A DNA stretch of 64,000 bases from Zonotrichia leucophrys gambelii (lineage: Eukaryota > Chordata > Aves > Passeriformes > Passerellidae), in assembly GCF_028769735.1 (NCBI RefSeq), contig NC_088173.1, positions 14,324,038-14,388,037 of the forward strand. The letters run 5' to 3'. This document shows, in pieces, positions 1-10,600 of the stretch (position 1 is its first letter; the number at the start of each line of letters is the position of its first letter). Both the position numbers and the translations under genes were made by a program. The notes beneath the pieces were generated by a model that had not been told where the DNA came from, ran no database searches, and worked only from the letters and a program-made list of their open reading frames with translations.

Positions 1-2398
1 AGTGCCATAGCCTACAAAAGACCTCCCTGTCTTCAAAGTCCTTCTAAAAATGACTTCTTCCATGAATGTCTATCAGCATTAATCACCCACAGGCAGCAGT
101 GTGTATAAAGACATCATTTCAGCTTTGAGATTGAAAAAATGCGAGGTCACTGGTACATGAGAGGAGAAATTTGATCTGCATTCTCTCTCTATAAAAGAGA
201 GCACAGGCTTCTTGAGCTAGGAGACACATCACACTGTGCTGAAGCACTGTGTTTATAGGCCAGGAAAGGTGAATGCTTGAATAGACAAGAGATCTGAACT
301 AGCATTTAGCCTCATTCAGTAGTTTTACTTGGGGAATGCATTTTTTAGTGCATTTTCTTCTAATACCTAGCAATTATCTTTTGCAAAGTGGTCTGTTGAG
401 GGCTTTTTTCCAAACTGCAGTTTAAGTAGAAATCTCCTCAGGAGTCTGAAAGGCTTGCCAGTGAAACTGGACATTTTCTCCCTTCTCCTCTTACAGGCCA
501 GACAGATGTGCTTCCCTCTGCAGAATTTCACAGGACTTTGCATGAATTCATGCAGCCAAAAGAAGGTATTTGGTTTCACAGTGTGTCCTTAGCTGGAGAG
601 CCCATGGCAAGAGGATTTGGTGAATCCTAAAAGTTTACACATCTTAAATAAAAGGCAGCTAAATTAATAGAATAAAAAGCTACCAGGGGATATTAAGCAT
701 CAAGATCTCACTCTTGGCTTAGGAAGTCTCTCATCAGCAAATCTCTAAGGCTGAGAGTGGACACTGGGAAAACGTTGTATGATGTGAGAGAAAACTCAGG
801 TTCATAATAAATCATGTTGTGCTGCACAGTGGGCTCCACACCTCCTGCCTACTGGCTCCCCAACTGCTCCTGCAGAGCCAGCTCTCCACAGCCCCCTCTG
901 TCTCCTCCTGCCCCAGGAGGAACCCCCACGTCACAGCTGCTATATGGGCCCATGCTGTTACACTAATTTGTTTGGTATGACTGCAATTTTGGTACCTGGA
1001 GATTCTGCATGTTTAGGCATGAATAAAACAGAAAAGCTTCAGTATTCTCCCTCACTAGCTTCTCTTAGATGCAGGGATCCAGTTTCTGAAACACTGCAGT
1101 TGAGGCCGTGACCACAGTTCTGCCAGAGGCAGGAAAGGGTTGTGCTACTAAATCACAGCAAAACAAACCTCAATATGCATCCACTCTTTAATCCCTTTCT
1201 GTACATTCCACATGCCCATTTTTAAGTATTATTCCACATTCTATATATTTGCCAAGACAATGTCCTATCTAGCTGCAATCACAACTTTGTGATACCACAA
1301 GGGATATAATTCTTTTGAGAGTGGTGGAACACATACAGACTAATTGTAATAGTGAAACCTAAACCCACCAAACAGAAGAGACTGCCTTTGAGTCACCCTG
1401 GGGGAAAAAAACCCACAAAACCAATTCTGATCATTAGCACTGATGCAGACGCCTTAGAGTTTGTCATGGAATTTTTTGCCTAACATATCTGAAACATATT
1501 TTTGTAAACATAAAACCCTTCCTCACACAGAAGTATGTGAAAGAAAAGTGAATTTAAAAAACATGGACAACAGAGATATGACTCTGGGATTTGTTTAGAA
1601 ACAAGGAAGGAAAATGATTGGCAGCAAAAAGGAGAGAAAGCTACCAGTGAACCTGCTAAGCTTAGTAGTTCTGCCACAAATGTTTGCAGGGTTTCATGTC
1701 TGCAACAAGATTTTAGCATGACTCTGTTTTTTTCTTCCTTATCTGCACCAGCTGCTGTGGAAAGCAATTCTAAGCATCCACCTACTCTTCTGTTCTTGCC
1801 ATTATTGTAGTGATGCCAGGACGGATGAATGCTGTACTACAATCCTCTGATTACTGTTGTTACTGTGACCAATTTTGTGAGTCTGGGTGTATTTTAAAAT
1901 CTTAACTCCTGGAGTTGTGTTACTGCTATTTCAACTTCCATTATTTAAAAAAACTCACCTTTAAAGAAACAAATCTATTAAATGAGAGCCTGAAAAGATT
2001 CAACATCAAAAGGCTAATGAAATGAACTCCCTTGATACTTTTATAAGCCATTCTCATCATATTTGGTGTATCTGATTAATGAGTGAGTTTTGATTGGATC
2101 AGCAGAAGAGCTGCCAGCAAGGAGTGAGCAGAGATGACGGAACAGCAGAGGAGGGCACACACAAGCATAACAAGAAGCCTGACTGTGGACAGAGAGTGAT
2201 GAGAAAAGAGGAACTCATCAGAAAGGACGATACAACCTGACAGCTGACATAACTAAAACATATGAACTCATTATTTTTGAAAAATACTCCTCTTTTCTAG
2301 TAATACATCTCAGAAATGACTTGCCCATTATAAGCATTCATTTGTTAAAAAAGAAAGAACAGTTAGAAAAATATAAATCTTCTTTAAGGAATGCTTAC
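1..2398 (-). other. TENM3: Intron (part) downstream of microexon B
   Basis: This is 2.4 kb of intron without a recognised exon. The exon expected to continue the propeller (a peptide like SNPAHRYY) is not here. A GC-richer patch at 0.83-0.95 kb was not identified. Confidence 0.75.
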
Positions 2399-2419
2399 CT
2401 ATGTCTAAAATCTTTATTT
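2399..2419 (-). CDS. TENM3: Teneurin-3 21-nt microexon, alternative splice site B (NHL propeller insert)
   Basis: A 21-nt exon begins with the A that completes Arg (AG|A), encodes NKDFRH, and ends with AG of a following Ser codon. The insert is therefore NKDFRHS, exactly the known 7-residue insert of splice site B in teneurin-2/3 propellers. The exon is symmetric (phase 2 on both sides). The acceptor is CTCCCACCAAG with an upstream TTTTTTCTGTTCTTTTTT tract and a CTAAT branch-like element. The donor GTAAGC is strong. In mammals this insert is favoured in neurons and switches trans adhesion. Sequence, phase and signals are seen here; alternative use is inferred. Confidence 0.93.
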
Positions 2420-2470
2420 CTTGGTGGGAGCAAGTAAAAAAGAACAGAAAAAACATTATTAGACAAACAT
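2420..2470 (-). promoter_or_regulatory. TENM3: Upstream splicing signals of microexon B, with a UGC element
   Basis: On the minus strand the 50 nt before the exon show a CTAAT branch-like sequence, a T-rich tract and, 11-13 nt before the exon, a UGC triplet (2430-2432). The neuronal splicing factor SRRM4 is known to act through UGC motifs placed next to the acceptor of neural microexons, so this layout fits. Binding is inferred. Confidence 0.5.
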
Positions 2471-2817
2471 TCAGAAAGGATGTTAAAAGACGAGAGAGAA
2501 GAAGGCAACATTTACATCTGTCATTAGTGAAGTGTTGAATGATTGTCCATTGTCCACTTACATTGACCACATATGTTAACTCTTAAAATCTGCTGAATTA
2601 TTACTTTGGGTAGATTAAATTCTCACATTTAGATAAGCATAGTTATTTTATGATGGTAAAATATTTTCATTTCAGCTTTAAATACTTTAAAAATATTTTG
2701 ACTCAGCTTCTGTTCTGTTCCCAAAAGCATTTGCAAACTCAAACTTACACAATTGCAGAAACTAATTTGCCACAGCAACTCATACCTCCAAAAGTCCAGG
2801 ATGAGAAAAAGACATAC
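2420..2817 (-). other. TENM3: Short intron between the NHL exon and microexon B
   Basis: This intron is 398 nt and AT-rich. It is among the shorter introns of the gene in this window, so the microexon lies close to its upstream partner. Confidence 0.85.
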
Positions 2818-3067
2818 CTTAGCTCCAGAACACTAGTTACATTTCCAGATGGGAATATCCGCCGGACGTAGTTGAAATCCCCCACGTACAGACTGCCATC
2901 TATCCCACAAGCCAAGGCAACCGGAGCCAGCAATTTGTTACCATCAGCTTGACCATTGCAGCTTGGACAGGAGATGCTGCGTCGTCTCCCGTTGCCCATA
3001 ATGCTACTAACAACTGGGGGCTGCTGAGATATAAACTGATTTTCACCATTCCCTTTGTAGAGGATTC
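2818..3067 (-). CDS. TENM3: Teneurin-3 exon: start of the NHL beta-propeller
   Basis: The exon is 250 nt, with acceptor TTATCTGGCAG and donor CTAAG|GTATGT. It enters in phase 1 and leaves in phase 2. It encodes (G)[19 protein letters not shown], then [39 protein letters not shown] and [19 protein letters not shown]. The last part is a typical NHL blade (LAPVALA..DGSLYV.D....IR.I). NHL propellers of teneurins carry the surface for homophilic and, with the rest of the head, latrophilin recognition. One sequon (NVT) is visible. The exon ends with AG of a codon finished by the microexon or by a downstream exon. Confidence 0.95.
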
Positions 3068-5399
3068 CTGCCAGATAATACAGGAAAAAACCAAATCAAA
3101 ACCCAATAACACTCATAAAAACTCTGAATGTATACACATAAAATGGTGCTAAAGTATTGTAGATATTTTTTTAGCTAGTTAGTAAAAGTTCAATGAATTT
3201 TTATTGTTTCACCACTATATTTTCCTCACAACAGATAGCAACTTTATTAAAACATCTATAGTTATATTTAGGTTATAAACATGCAAACATTACATTATTT
3301 TGTCCACAAAATTTAGTAGAAACACTAAATATTGTAGCTCTTAAAACCCCAAAATAATTTCAGTTGTTATTTTTAAATGTTAATGATTTTTATAGTTATA
3401 ATTCAGAATAAAAATTGTCATGCTGGAGGAAATGTTAAGTATATTAATGGCAGGAAGGTCTGTGTTCCTATATCTTTACAGTCTTGAAATAGTACAGGAC
3501 TGAAATTCTAAAGTGCTTTCCAAAAAATGAAAAAGAATATATTTGCAAATTGTATTCCTAAAGTCCTAGCATAACTAATTATGAGTATCATGTTGAATGT
3601 AATCTGAAGTGGACTACTGTTGCAAATTGCAAATATTAATTAAAGAGCCACTTCAAAAAGTTGTCGATTACCTCAGTTTTACATTGTAAAAGATTCTTTA
3701 CTCAGCTCACAACAAAAGTGTTCCTCTGGCAACAAAGTCTGCCTCAATACCATATCTGCAGTTATAGGCAGTTATTAAAAATGTCAAAACAACAAAAAAA
3801 ATGGTGCTAAGCCAACCTGCCTCTAAAACTTAATTCTGCTTTGAGGCATGAAAGAAACAATAATTTTGTGAAGACAAAGCAATATGCCAGCAGTATTTTT
3901 CTTATTTATAGCCTACGTAGGAAATCTGAGAGGAAAAATGGATGCTTTATCTTAAATCTTCAGTCTTGTGGGGGAAAAAAATGTATGTTCAAGTGTTGCC
4001 AGGACCCTCATTCTTCAGTCTCACGATGAATCCATTAAGGTGTCCTCTACAAATGGTCAGCTATTATGGTTCTACTTGTAAGTCACCATGTGTCTTTCCG
4101 TGGTATAATCCGTGTAAACCACATGTCACTTTGTACTGTACAGAGATCTGGGTTTTACTGATTGCATGCCCAGAGGTTCATGCAATTTGGAGCTGAGGGA
4201 TACAGTTATCTTTTAAGAAGTTTTGAAGAAATTTAAGGCGTATTTCTCTTTCCCTCCTCTCTCCTGAAGTGCACGATTTGAACTGAAAGGTAGGAGAAAA
4301 AAATACCTTGCGTTCCTCTTTAAATGTTTTAGGTGTCTTCACTGCTTTTAATGTTATAAAATGCAAGAGATTATAAATGTAAAACCAATATGATAAAATT
4401 GGAAACATGATAAAATTGGAAAAAATGAAAATGGTTTATGGAAACCTAATGGCAAGTAATCCAAATAAGCAATCTAAATCAAAAGAGGAAGAATGTGTTT
4501 TTCATGAATAGTTAAAGCCAGAATGCATTAACAGTATACGAAATCCCCTCTCCTATGATTACATCATTTATGACAATCATGGCACTATAATTTTGCCTGA
4601 AATAGCTGAGTTCTACAATTTTCATCAGCGGAATTCTAGAAGTCAGCACAGTGCACTATTGCACCTGATTTATTCTGTCATTACCTTGAAAAATTGGTCC
4701 TTCACATTTCTCCTCTATTATCACAGAGTAAAAGATGTACATTAGACTATTTACTGCAGTAGTCTAGATTTCCATGCAAACACTGTCTGCACTCTCTCCT
4801 GAATAGATTTATGCATCTCATCCACCTTGTCATTACAACTCTCCACTTGGTTTATTCAATTAGACACATGACACTTTGAAAAGTCATTACTTGTCAAATG
4901 TACTCTTCAACATAATTTAAAGCCATCATCAATTTACCCAGCGAACAGAATCAGTCTTACATATATATTTATAATTATAGCTCTTTACAATTTTAGATGG
5001 ATTACTTTACAATAATTTGCACAGTTGTTTTGTTGGTTTTTTATTTTTAATTTTAAATTAGGTACAATGACACCTTTTTGCCTTGATTTGGTGACCTTGT
5101 TTCCCTATCAGTCAGAGGCGATGCTTTAGGTTTCGACTACTGCGTTACACATAATAAGCTTGTGTACTATGGGAAGACCTTCATGGGACATCAAGTACTG
5201 CAGAACTGACAATCTTCCTGATAATTACTCTGGGTTCCTCTCTTGCATGAAAACCAAGTGCTACCAACTACTACTTTAAGCTATGTGACTGCTTACTTCA
5301 CCTTTCCTACACGCTTCCAGCCAAGTTTTTCCAAATTTCTTCCTGTTCAGTGTTGAGCTGAGGTTTCCTTAGCATGGCACCCTGCAAACAGTTGCTGAG

Positions 5400-6310
5400 C
5401 AGCTTGCTTGACCAATACACTTTGCAAAGTTACTGTGCAACAGCAAATTGCAGCGGGAGAGAGGAGTGAGAATATGAGCAAGCAACAGCTCTGCGGACAG
5501 CAAGCTCTGCAGAAGGAGAGTGTGGGGCTGCAGGTACCAGGGCTGAGATTCCCCTGCAGCCCATGGGAGAAGAGCACGGTGAGGCAGCTGTGCCCCTGCA
5601 GAACATGGGCACCTGTGGTGGAGCACATATCCATTTGGAGGGCCCATGCCAGAGCAAGGGGATGCCCAAAGGAGGCTGTGATCCTGTGGGAAGCTCATGT
5701 TGGAGCAGGCTCTTGGCAGGGCCTCTGTACACATGGAGAGAGGAGCCTGTGCTGGAGCAGGTTTGCTGCCAGGACTGGACCCATCTGTTCCTGAAATACT
5801 GCACCCCACCGAGCAGACCCCACTGGAGCAGCTGTGAAGAACTGCAGCCCGTGGGAAGGACTCACAGGGGAGAAGTTCATGGAGCCTGTCTGTGTGGCAG
5901 GGAGCCCATGCTGGAGCAGGGAAGAGTGTGAGCAGTCCTTCCCCTCAGGGGGAAGGAGGGACAGAGACAGGGTGAGGTGAACTGATCACAGCCCCATTCC
6001 CTGTGTCCCTGCACCATAGGCAGGAAGGAGATAAAGAATTCAGGAGTGAAGTTCAGCCTGGAAAGAAAGGAGGATTGGGCAAGTTGTTTTTAAGATTGGC
6101 TTTTTTTGTGACTACACTACTGTGATTTGACTGGTAATAAGTTATATTAATTTTCCCAAGTCAATTCTGTTTTGCCCATGACAGTGACTGCTGAGAGATC
6201 TGTCTCTGTCCTCATCTCAACCCATGAGCTTTCCATTCTGTTTTCTCTCCCCTGTGCAGCTGGGGAGTGACTGGGTGGCTTTGGTGTCCAGCCAGAGTCA
6301 ACCCACCACA
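5400..6310 (+). mobile_element. Dispersed avian repeat, LTR-like
   Basis: A GC-rich body (5.44-6.0 kb) is followed by a degraded AATAAA-like site (AATAAGTTATATT near 6137) and a U5-like segment with TTTTGCCCATGACAGTGACT, ending at AGCCAGAGTCAACCCACCAC (6289-6308). This 3' part resembles a high-copy repeat remembered from many bird genomes, probably an endogenous-retrovirus solo LTR. The left boundary is uncertain and the family name is not certain. Several long open frames here reflect the base composition and are not genes. Confidence 0.55.
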
Positions 6311-6384
6311 GCAAATCCAACACAGACTGATGAATTTATTCATGCATATGTACTTTTAGGATGCAGAACCATGACATTCAGTGT

Positions 6385-6566
6385 AAATAAGAGAAACAAG
6401 GAATATCTTGAGGTGGAAGGGACCCACAGGATTCTTGACTCCAACTCCTGGCCTTGCACAGGATAAACCCCAAGAATCACACTGTGTGCCTGAGAACATT
6501 GTCCTAACACTTTCTGCCAACTCTGACTGGCTTGGTGTGACCACTTTCCTGGGGAGCGAGGAAGTA
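6385..6566 (-). mobile_element. CR1 LINE fragment, 3' end, reverse orientation
   Basis: The plus strand reads as the complement of a CR1 end: GGTGGAAGGGACCCACAGGA, CTCCAACTCCTGGCCTTGCA, GAGAACATTGTCCTAACACT and ACCACTTTCCTGGGGAGC. About 180 bp remain. It is the only CR1 piece in the window lying in the same direction as TENM3. Confidence 0.85.
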
Positions 6567-6706
6567 CAAAGAATTTACCCTTTGAAAAATGTTCTATAAT
6601 TTCCTTTTAAAAAATAATAGCACAAATAGCAAAAAGTTTGAATGAGAGACTTGAAGTGCAGGACAGCAGAGCAGTAAAACTAGCAAGAAGAAAATGAACT
6701 CCTTAC

Positions 6707-6850
6707 CATTCTGAACATCCAATACATGATGCTTATCCAATGTCCAACCACCCATGTTGGAGGCATCCAGCTCATAACCCTGCAAAATGGCAGTGCGCTT
6801 TTCCCAGAGAGTCAGATCCAAGCAAGACTCATACTCGTAACCTACAGACA
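6707..6850 (-). CDS. TENM3: Teneurin-3 exon: end of the FN-plug, before the NHL propeller
   Basis: The exon is 144 nt and phase 1 on both sides, with acceptor CTGTTTTTCAG and donor AATG|GTAAGG. It encodes (V)[18 protein letters not shown], then [20 protein letters not shown] and HHVLDVQNG. The tryptophan-rich segment leads into the beta-propeller. It lies 572 nt after the previous exon. A truncated CR1 and an LTR-like repeat sit directly in the next intron. Confidence 0.95.
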
Positions 6851-7422
6851 CTGAAAAACAGCACACGGCCTCTTTCAGTACAGGAGCTCATTCTGAAGAG
6901 GAGTTTAAAGAATGGCATTTCTTTAAATACACACATTCTTTTGCTCTCCTAGGACACATGAAAATTCCTATGGCTTCTTAGACATGTTGAAGATACTAAC
7001 CAGAATCTTAGGTTATTAAAATGTTTTAGTTATTAAGAGTAAGTGAACTAAGACAGAGGAAATTCATTTTGTGATGTAAGTCATAGTGCTATTGTACTTT
7101 ACCTAAAGTACACACAGTGTGCAGACTAAACACCATTATTATTAGGCTGAGAGCTACTTCATGAGAAGGAAAAAAAGTTAAAAAACGTCACTTTTCATGT
7201 GAATGAAAAATGGTTTCTTTTTTCTTTCTGAAGGAATTTTTTCTCATAATTCAATGTTTAGATTAGTTTTTTTCAAAATGATCAGTATTTTTCAATATGT
7301 TTTAATATCCACTGATGTAATTTTATTTTGCCAACATTTTCTTAATGGATACAAGCATTTGAGGTGTTCTTCCCTATGTTCAAGACAACACTAGAAGTAC
7401 AAAAATCCTCTGTAACACATAC
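6851..7422 (-). other. TENM3: Intron between the two last FN-plug exons
   Basis: This intron is 572 nt. Nothing was recognised. Confidence 0.85.
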
Positions 7423-7690
7423 CAACAGCTTCAGATAATCCGTAGACTCTCTGATTGTATGCATCAGTTTTATCCCATATGAAGGTGTATGCTAGATTTG
7501 GGGATGCAGGGAACCATTTTTGGAAAAGTCTTCCCACCACTGCCACCATAAGATGAACCTTCATTAAATTAAATGGTATAACAGATTGGGTCATAGTAAT
7601 CTTCAGTACAGATTTATATCCTGCAGCCCTGGAGCTCAAGTATGATAACTTCAGGTCAGTCCCTGGTATTGTTGTTTCTTCATGAAGTAC
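7423..7690 (-). CDS. TENM3: Teneurin-3 exon: FN-plug region
   Basis: The exon is 268 nt, with acceptor TGATGCATAG and donor GTTG|GTATGT. It starts on a full codon (Val) and ends in phase 1. It encodes [20 protein letters not shown], then [39 protein letters not shown] and [15 protein letters not shown]. This is the central part of the FN-plug and is highly conserved between teneurins. No sequon and no cysteine is present. Confidence 0.95.
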
Positions 7691-10600
7691 CTATGCATCA
7701 TTAAAAGAAAAATACAGTATTTCAATTAGTTGGAAATTAAAACAATGCAGCTATCATAAAAGGCTGCCTAACATATTACATGACAATCCATTAGGAAATA
7801 TCACCTGCATTTGGCCTTTATGGTTAAAAAACCCATAAATAAATAACAATGTTTCACACTTTTCCTAAAAAGTCAAGTCTAAATTCTTCATTATACTGAA
7901 GCTGCTTAGTTGGTACTTTCTGCTCAAGCATTTCAAAATTATCTCCTTTTTTTTTAATGAGGGGCAAAGGAGGCATGAGAAAACATTCACAATTGATTTT
8001 TCCTGAAGAGGCAAAAAAGCATCTTTCAACTAAGTGAAAATTGCCTCTTATGGTGCTGCTACCCATGTCCCAACTAAGAAAGTCATGTCTAATAAAGGCA
8101 GTAGAGCCTCTAAGGAGAGCAAAGCTTGAGATTTGGGTTGGGATGCCTAATTTCTCCTGTAGGAGCAGGAAGAAGTCCCAGGTATTTTATTATTTGCATT
8201 ACCAGTGGATTGTAAATACTTTAAACTAGACCATTCTTCCATTTATTTTGAAGACAGATAAGTAGGATGCCTTAGGGGAAGTTTTTCCATATTTTCTGAC
8301 CAATATTCACTACTCAAATATCAGCTTATCACTTTCACATTTCTGAGAGGTGGAATGAGTCAATTTTATTTCTAAAAGGTTCCTCCCCTCCTCTACCTTG
8401 TCATTGCCTCTGAGCTGAGAAGCTTTTGTGGGTGATGGATGGATGTGAAATGTTTCTGTGTAATGTGGATAAAAGCAGCCTATATTGTTCTATGCCTCAG
8501 TCAGAACATAAACACTGCAGCCAGCACTTGCAGTGAACAGCTACCAGGTATCCTGGTTTATTGAAACAAACAAAAGAAGAAGAAAAATGTATCCAGACAC
8601 ACTTAAAGGTAATGTTTCATTGGTGAAGAGTTCAAAGGATGCTGAAGCACAAGCCCAGAACCTTAGTGGTGTTACAGGAACACTCTTGGGAAGTAAATTA
8701 AGAAAGGTTTATTTTACTTTTCTGTCTCCTCGTCCTGAAGTCTGAAGACTAAACATGATTTAGAATTAGTGGGAAGCAGACTTCAGGAGAAGCACTGTCA
8801 CAAGTAGCAGGCTTAAGACTTCAGTGCGATCAAAACCTGGCTACTACACAAGTGCTGCCAGCTCTCTGTGCCACAGAAATCCTTGGACACTGCTTCTAAA
8901 AAACTGACTGTGTTGAATAGGGTGAAGTAATGCGGTTGATGTTCAAGGAGGGCAACACATGCTATACCATCCTCTACATTAGCATTTTTGTTGGATCTAC
9001 AGAAAGGTTTATACAGTATTAATTATATCTACTTCCTTCCCAGTAACAGTAACAAAATTTCAGAAATACTATTTTGACTCATTGTCTGGCTTTATTGTTA
9101 TTTATATCTGCTACATGTAGACATAAAACTTTTTCTTCAGATAGACTATAACAGAGCTTTAGGAAATAAAGTATGAATTGGAAGATACAAGACAAATGAA
9201 TTACGCTTTTAAAATTCTTAATTCTTACTCTTTGAATATTTCTTTGTTCCCCACCAAGAACCTGGCTGAAAAGAAAGTAGTCACCTTGAAGGAGGTGAGC
9301 GTGGCCTCATTTCTCTTTGTAAATCTAGTCTATTTTCCCTCAGCTCAATATACAGACTGTCTAATCCAGAGAACAGGCAAATCTTTCCTACATGAACAAA
9401 ACCACCTCTCTCTAGAGAGGTAAGTGATTGTGAGCACATTCCTTTTCTGAGACTTTGAAGGAAAAGCACAAACCACCCAGGAACAAAAGACAAATTCCTC
9501 CTCAAGACACCAGCAGGACTCTCATATACTGCACATTAAAGCTAGTCTAACAGATGGAGGTCTCTGTAAGCAAGAGGAGAAAAAGAAATAATAATGTCCC
9601 TTGTAATAGGACACAATTTAATGGACTTCAGTGGTCTCCTGTTACGACCGTGGCTTCTTTTAAAACTGCAACTGTGGAAGAGCAGTGTTAAACACATAGG
9701 TGGTCTTCCAGAGCTCTTGGCTGAGATAGCAGGCAATAAAGAGGACACCTTGAAGTTTCAATTTTCAAGAAATTCCACTGTGTATTTGGATTACTATCAA
9801 ATTAGAAACTAGGACACTCATGCAGTTCTCAGCGAGGTTTAAAAGAAAACCTAAACCCCTATTATTAGTTTCTGCAGAAGCCTCAAATGCCTGCTGGAAA
9901 TCTGACTTATAACTTCCTTTTTTCCATAAAATATCCCCTGTAGTAACTTATTTTCTTGAGAAGTTTAGAAATGTATAGGTAAGGTTATGCAACTCAATCT
10001 ATCTCCCAGAATCAAGCATTACAAAGAGAATTAAACAGTTTCATGTTCATCCAAAAAGGTAAATCATCAGGCACAGCAGAGAGCTCCTATGGGAGCCATG
10101 ACAACACACCAATTGTAAAGCAATCGGGAAAGTCACAGGGAATAAAAGTCACGTCAGGAATCACCAACACAACCAAGCTGTCTGTGCTTCACCTTCTCCA
10201 CACTGAGCACAAACTGCCTTCAGAAAGGCTGATACCTGAGGGGACTGACTTATTGCCCAACCAGCAAATTCTAATGGCTGACATTTTACTTGTGCATGAT
10301 CAAGCTACTCCTAAGGACAGCAGTGAAATATTTAACTTAGGGGACTGAGATAAGGGTCACCTCGATTTTCACAGCATTTGCTGTCTTCAGAGTTCGAGCT
10401 GGTCACATAAATTGTGCAAGGCTCCTCATCTCTCATGGCCAGCAGGACTAAAGCTGTCCAGGCTCTAGAATGCTTTCCTGCTCCAAAATATGATATGATT
10501 CAGCTGACATGCTCTGATGGTATTCAGAACACTGAATAAGTAATTCTGTTAGGGGGAGAAATGCCTGCTGTGTTGCTGTGATTTTTTTTTTTGGCAAATT

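Larger units (their letters stand above)
3068..6706 (-). other. TENM3: Intron between the FN-plug and NHL exons
   Basis: This intron is 3,639 nt. Its upper part is repeat-derived (LTR-like repeat at 5.4-6.3 kb and CR1 at 6.39-6.57 kb). The part from 3.1 to 5.3 kb is AT-rich with nothing recognised. Confidence 0.8.

Noticed and set aside
5369..5931. Open frames of 120-146 codons on both strands
   Set aside because: They overlap each other in several frames inside a GC-rich dispersed repeat and have no protein motif.
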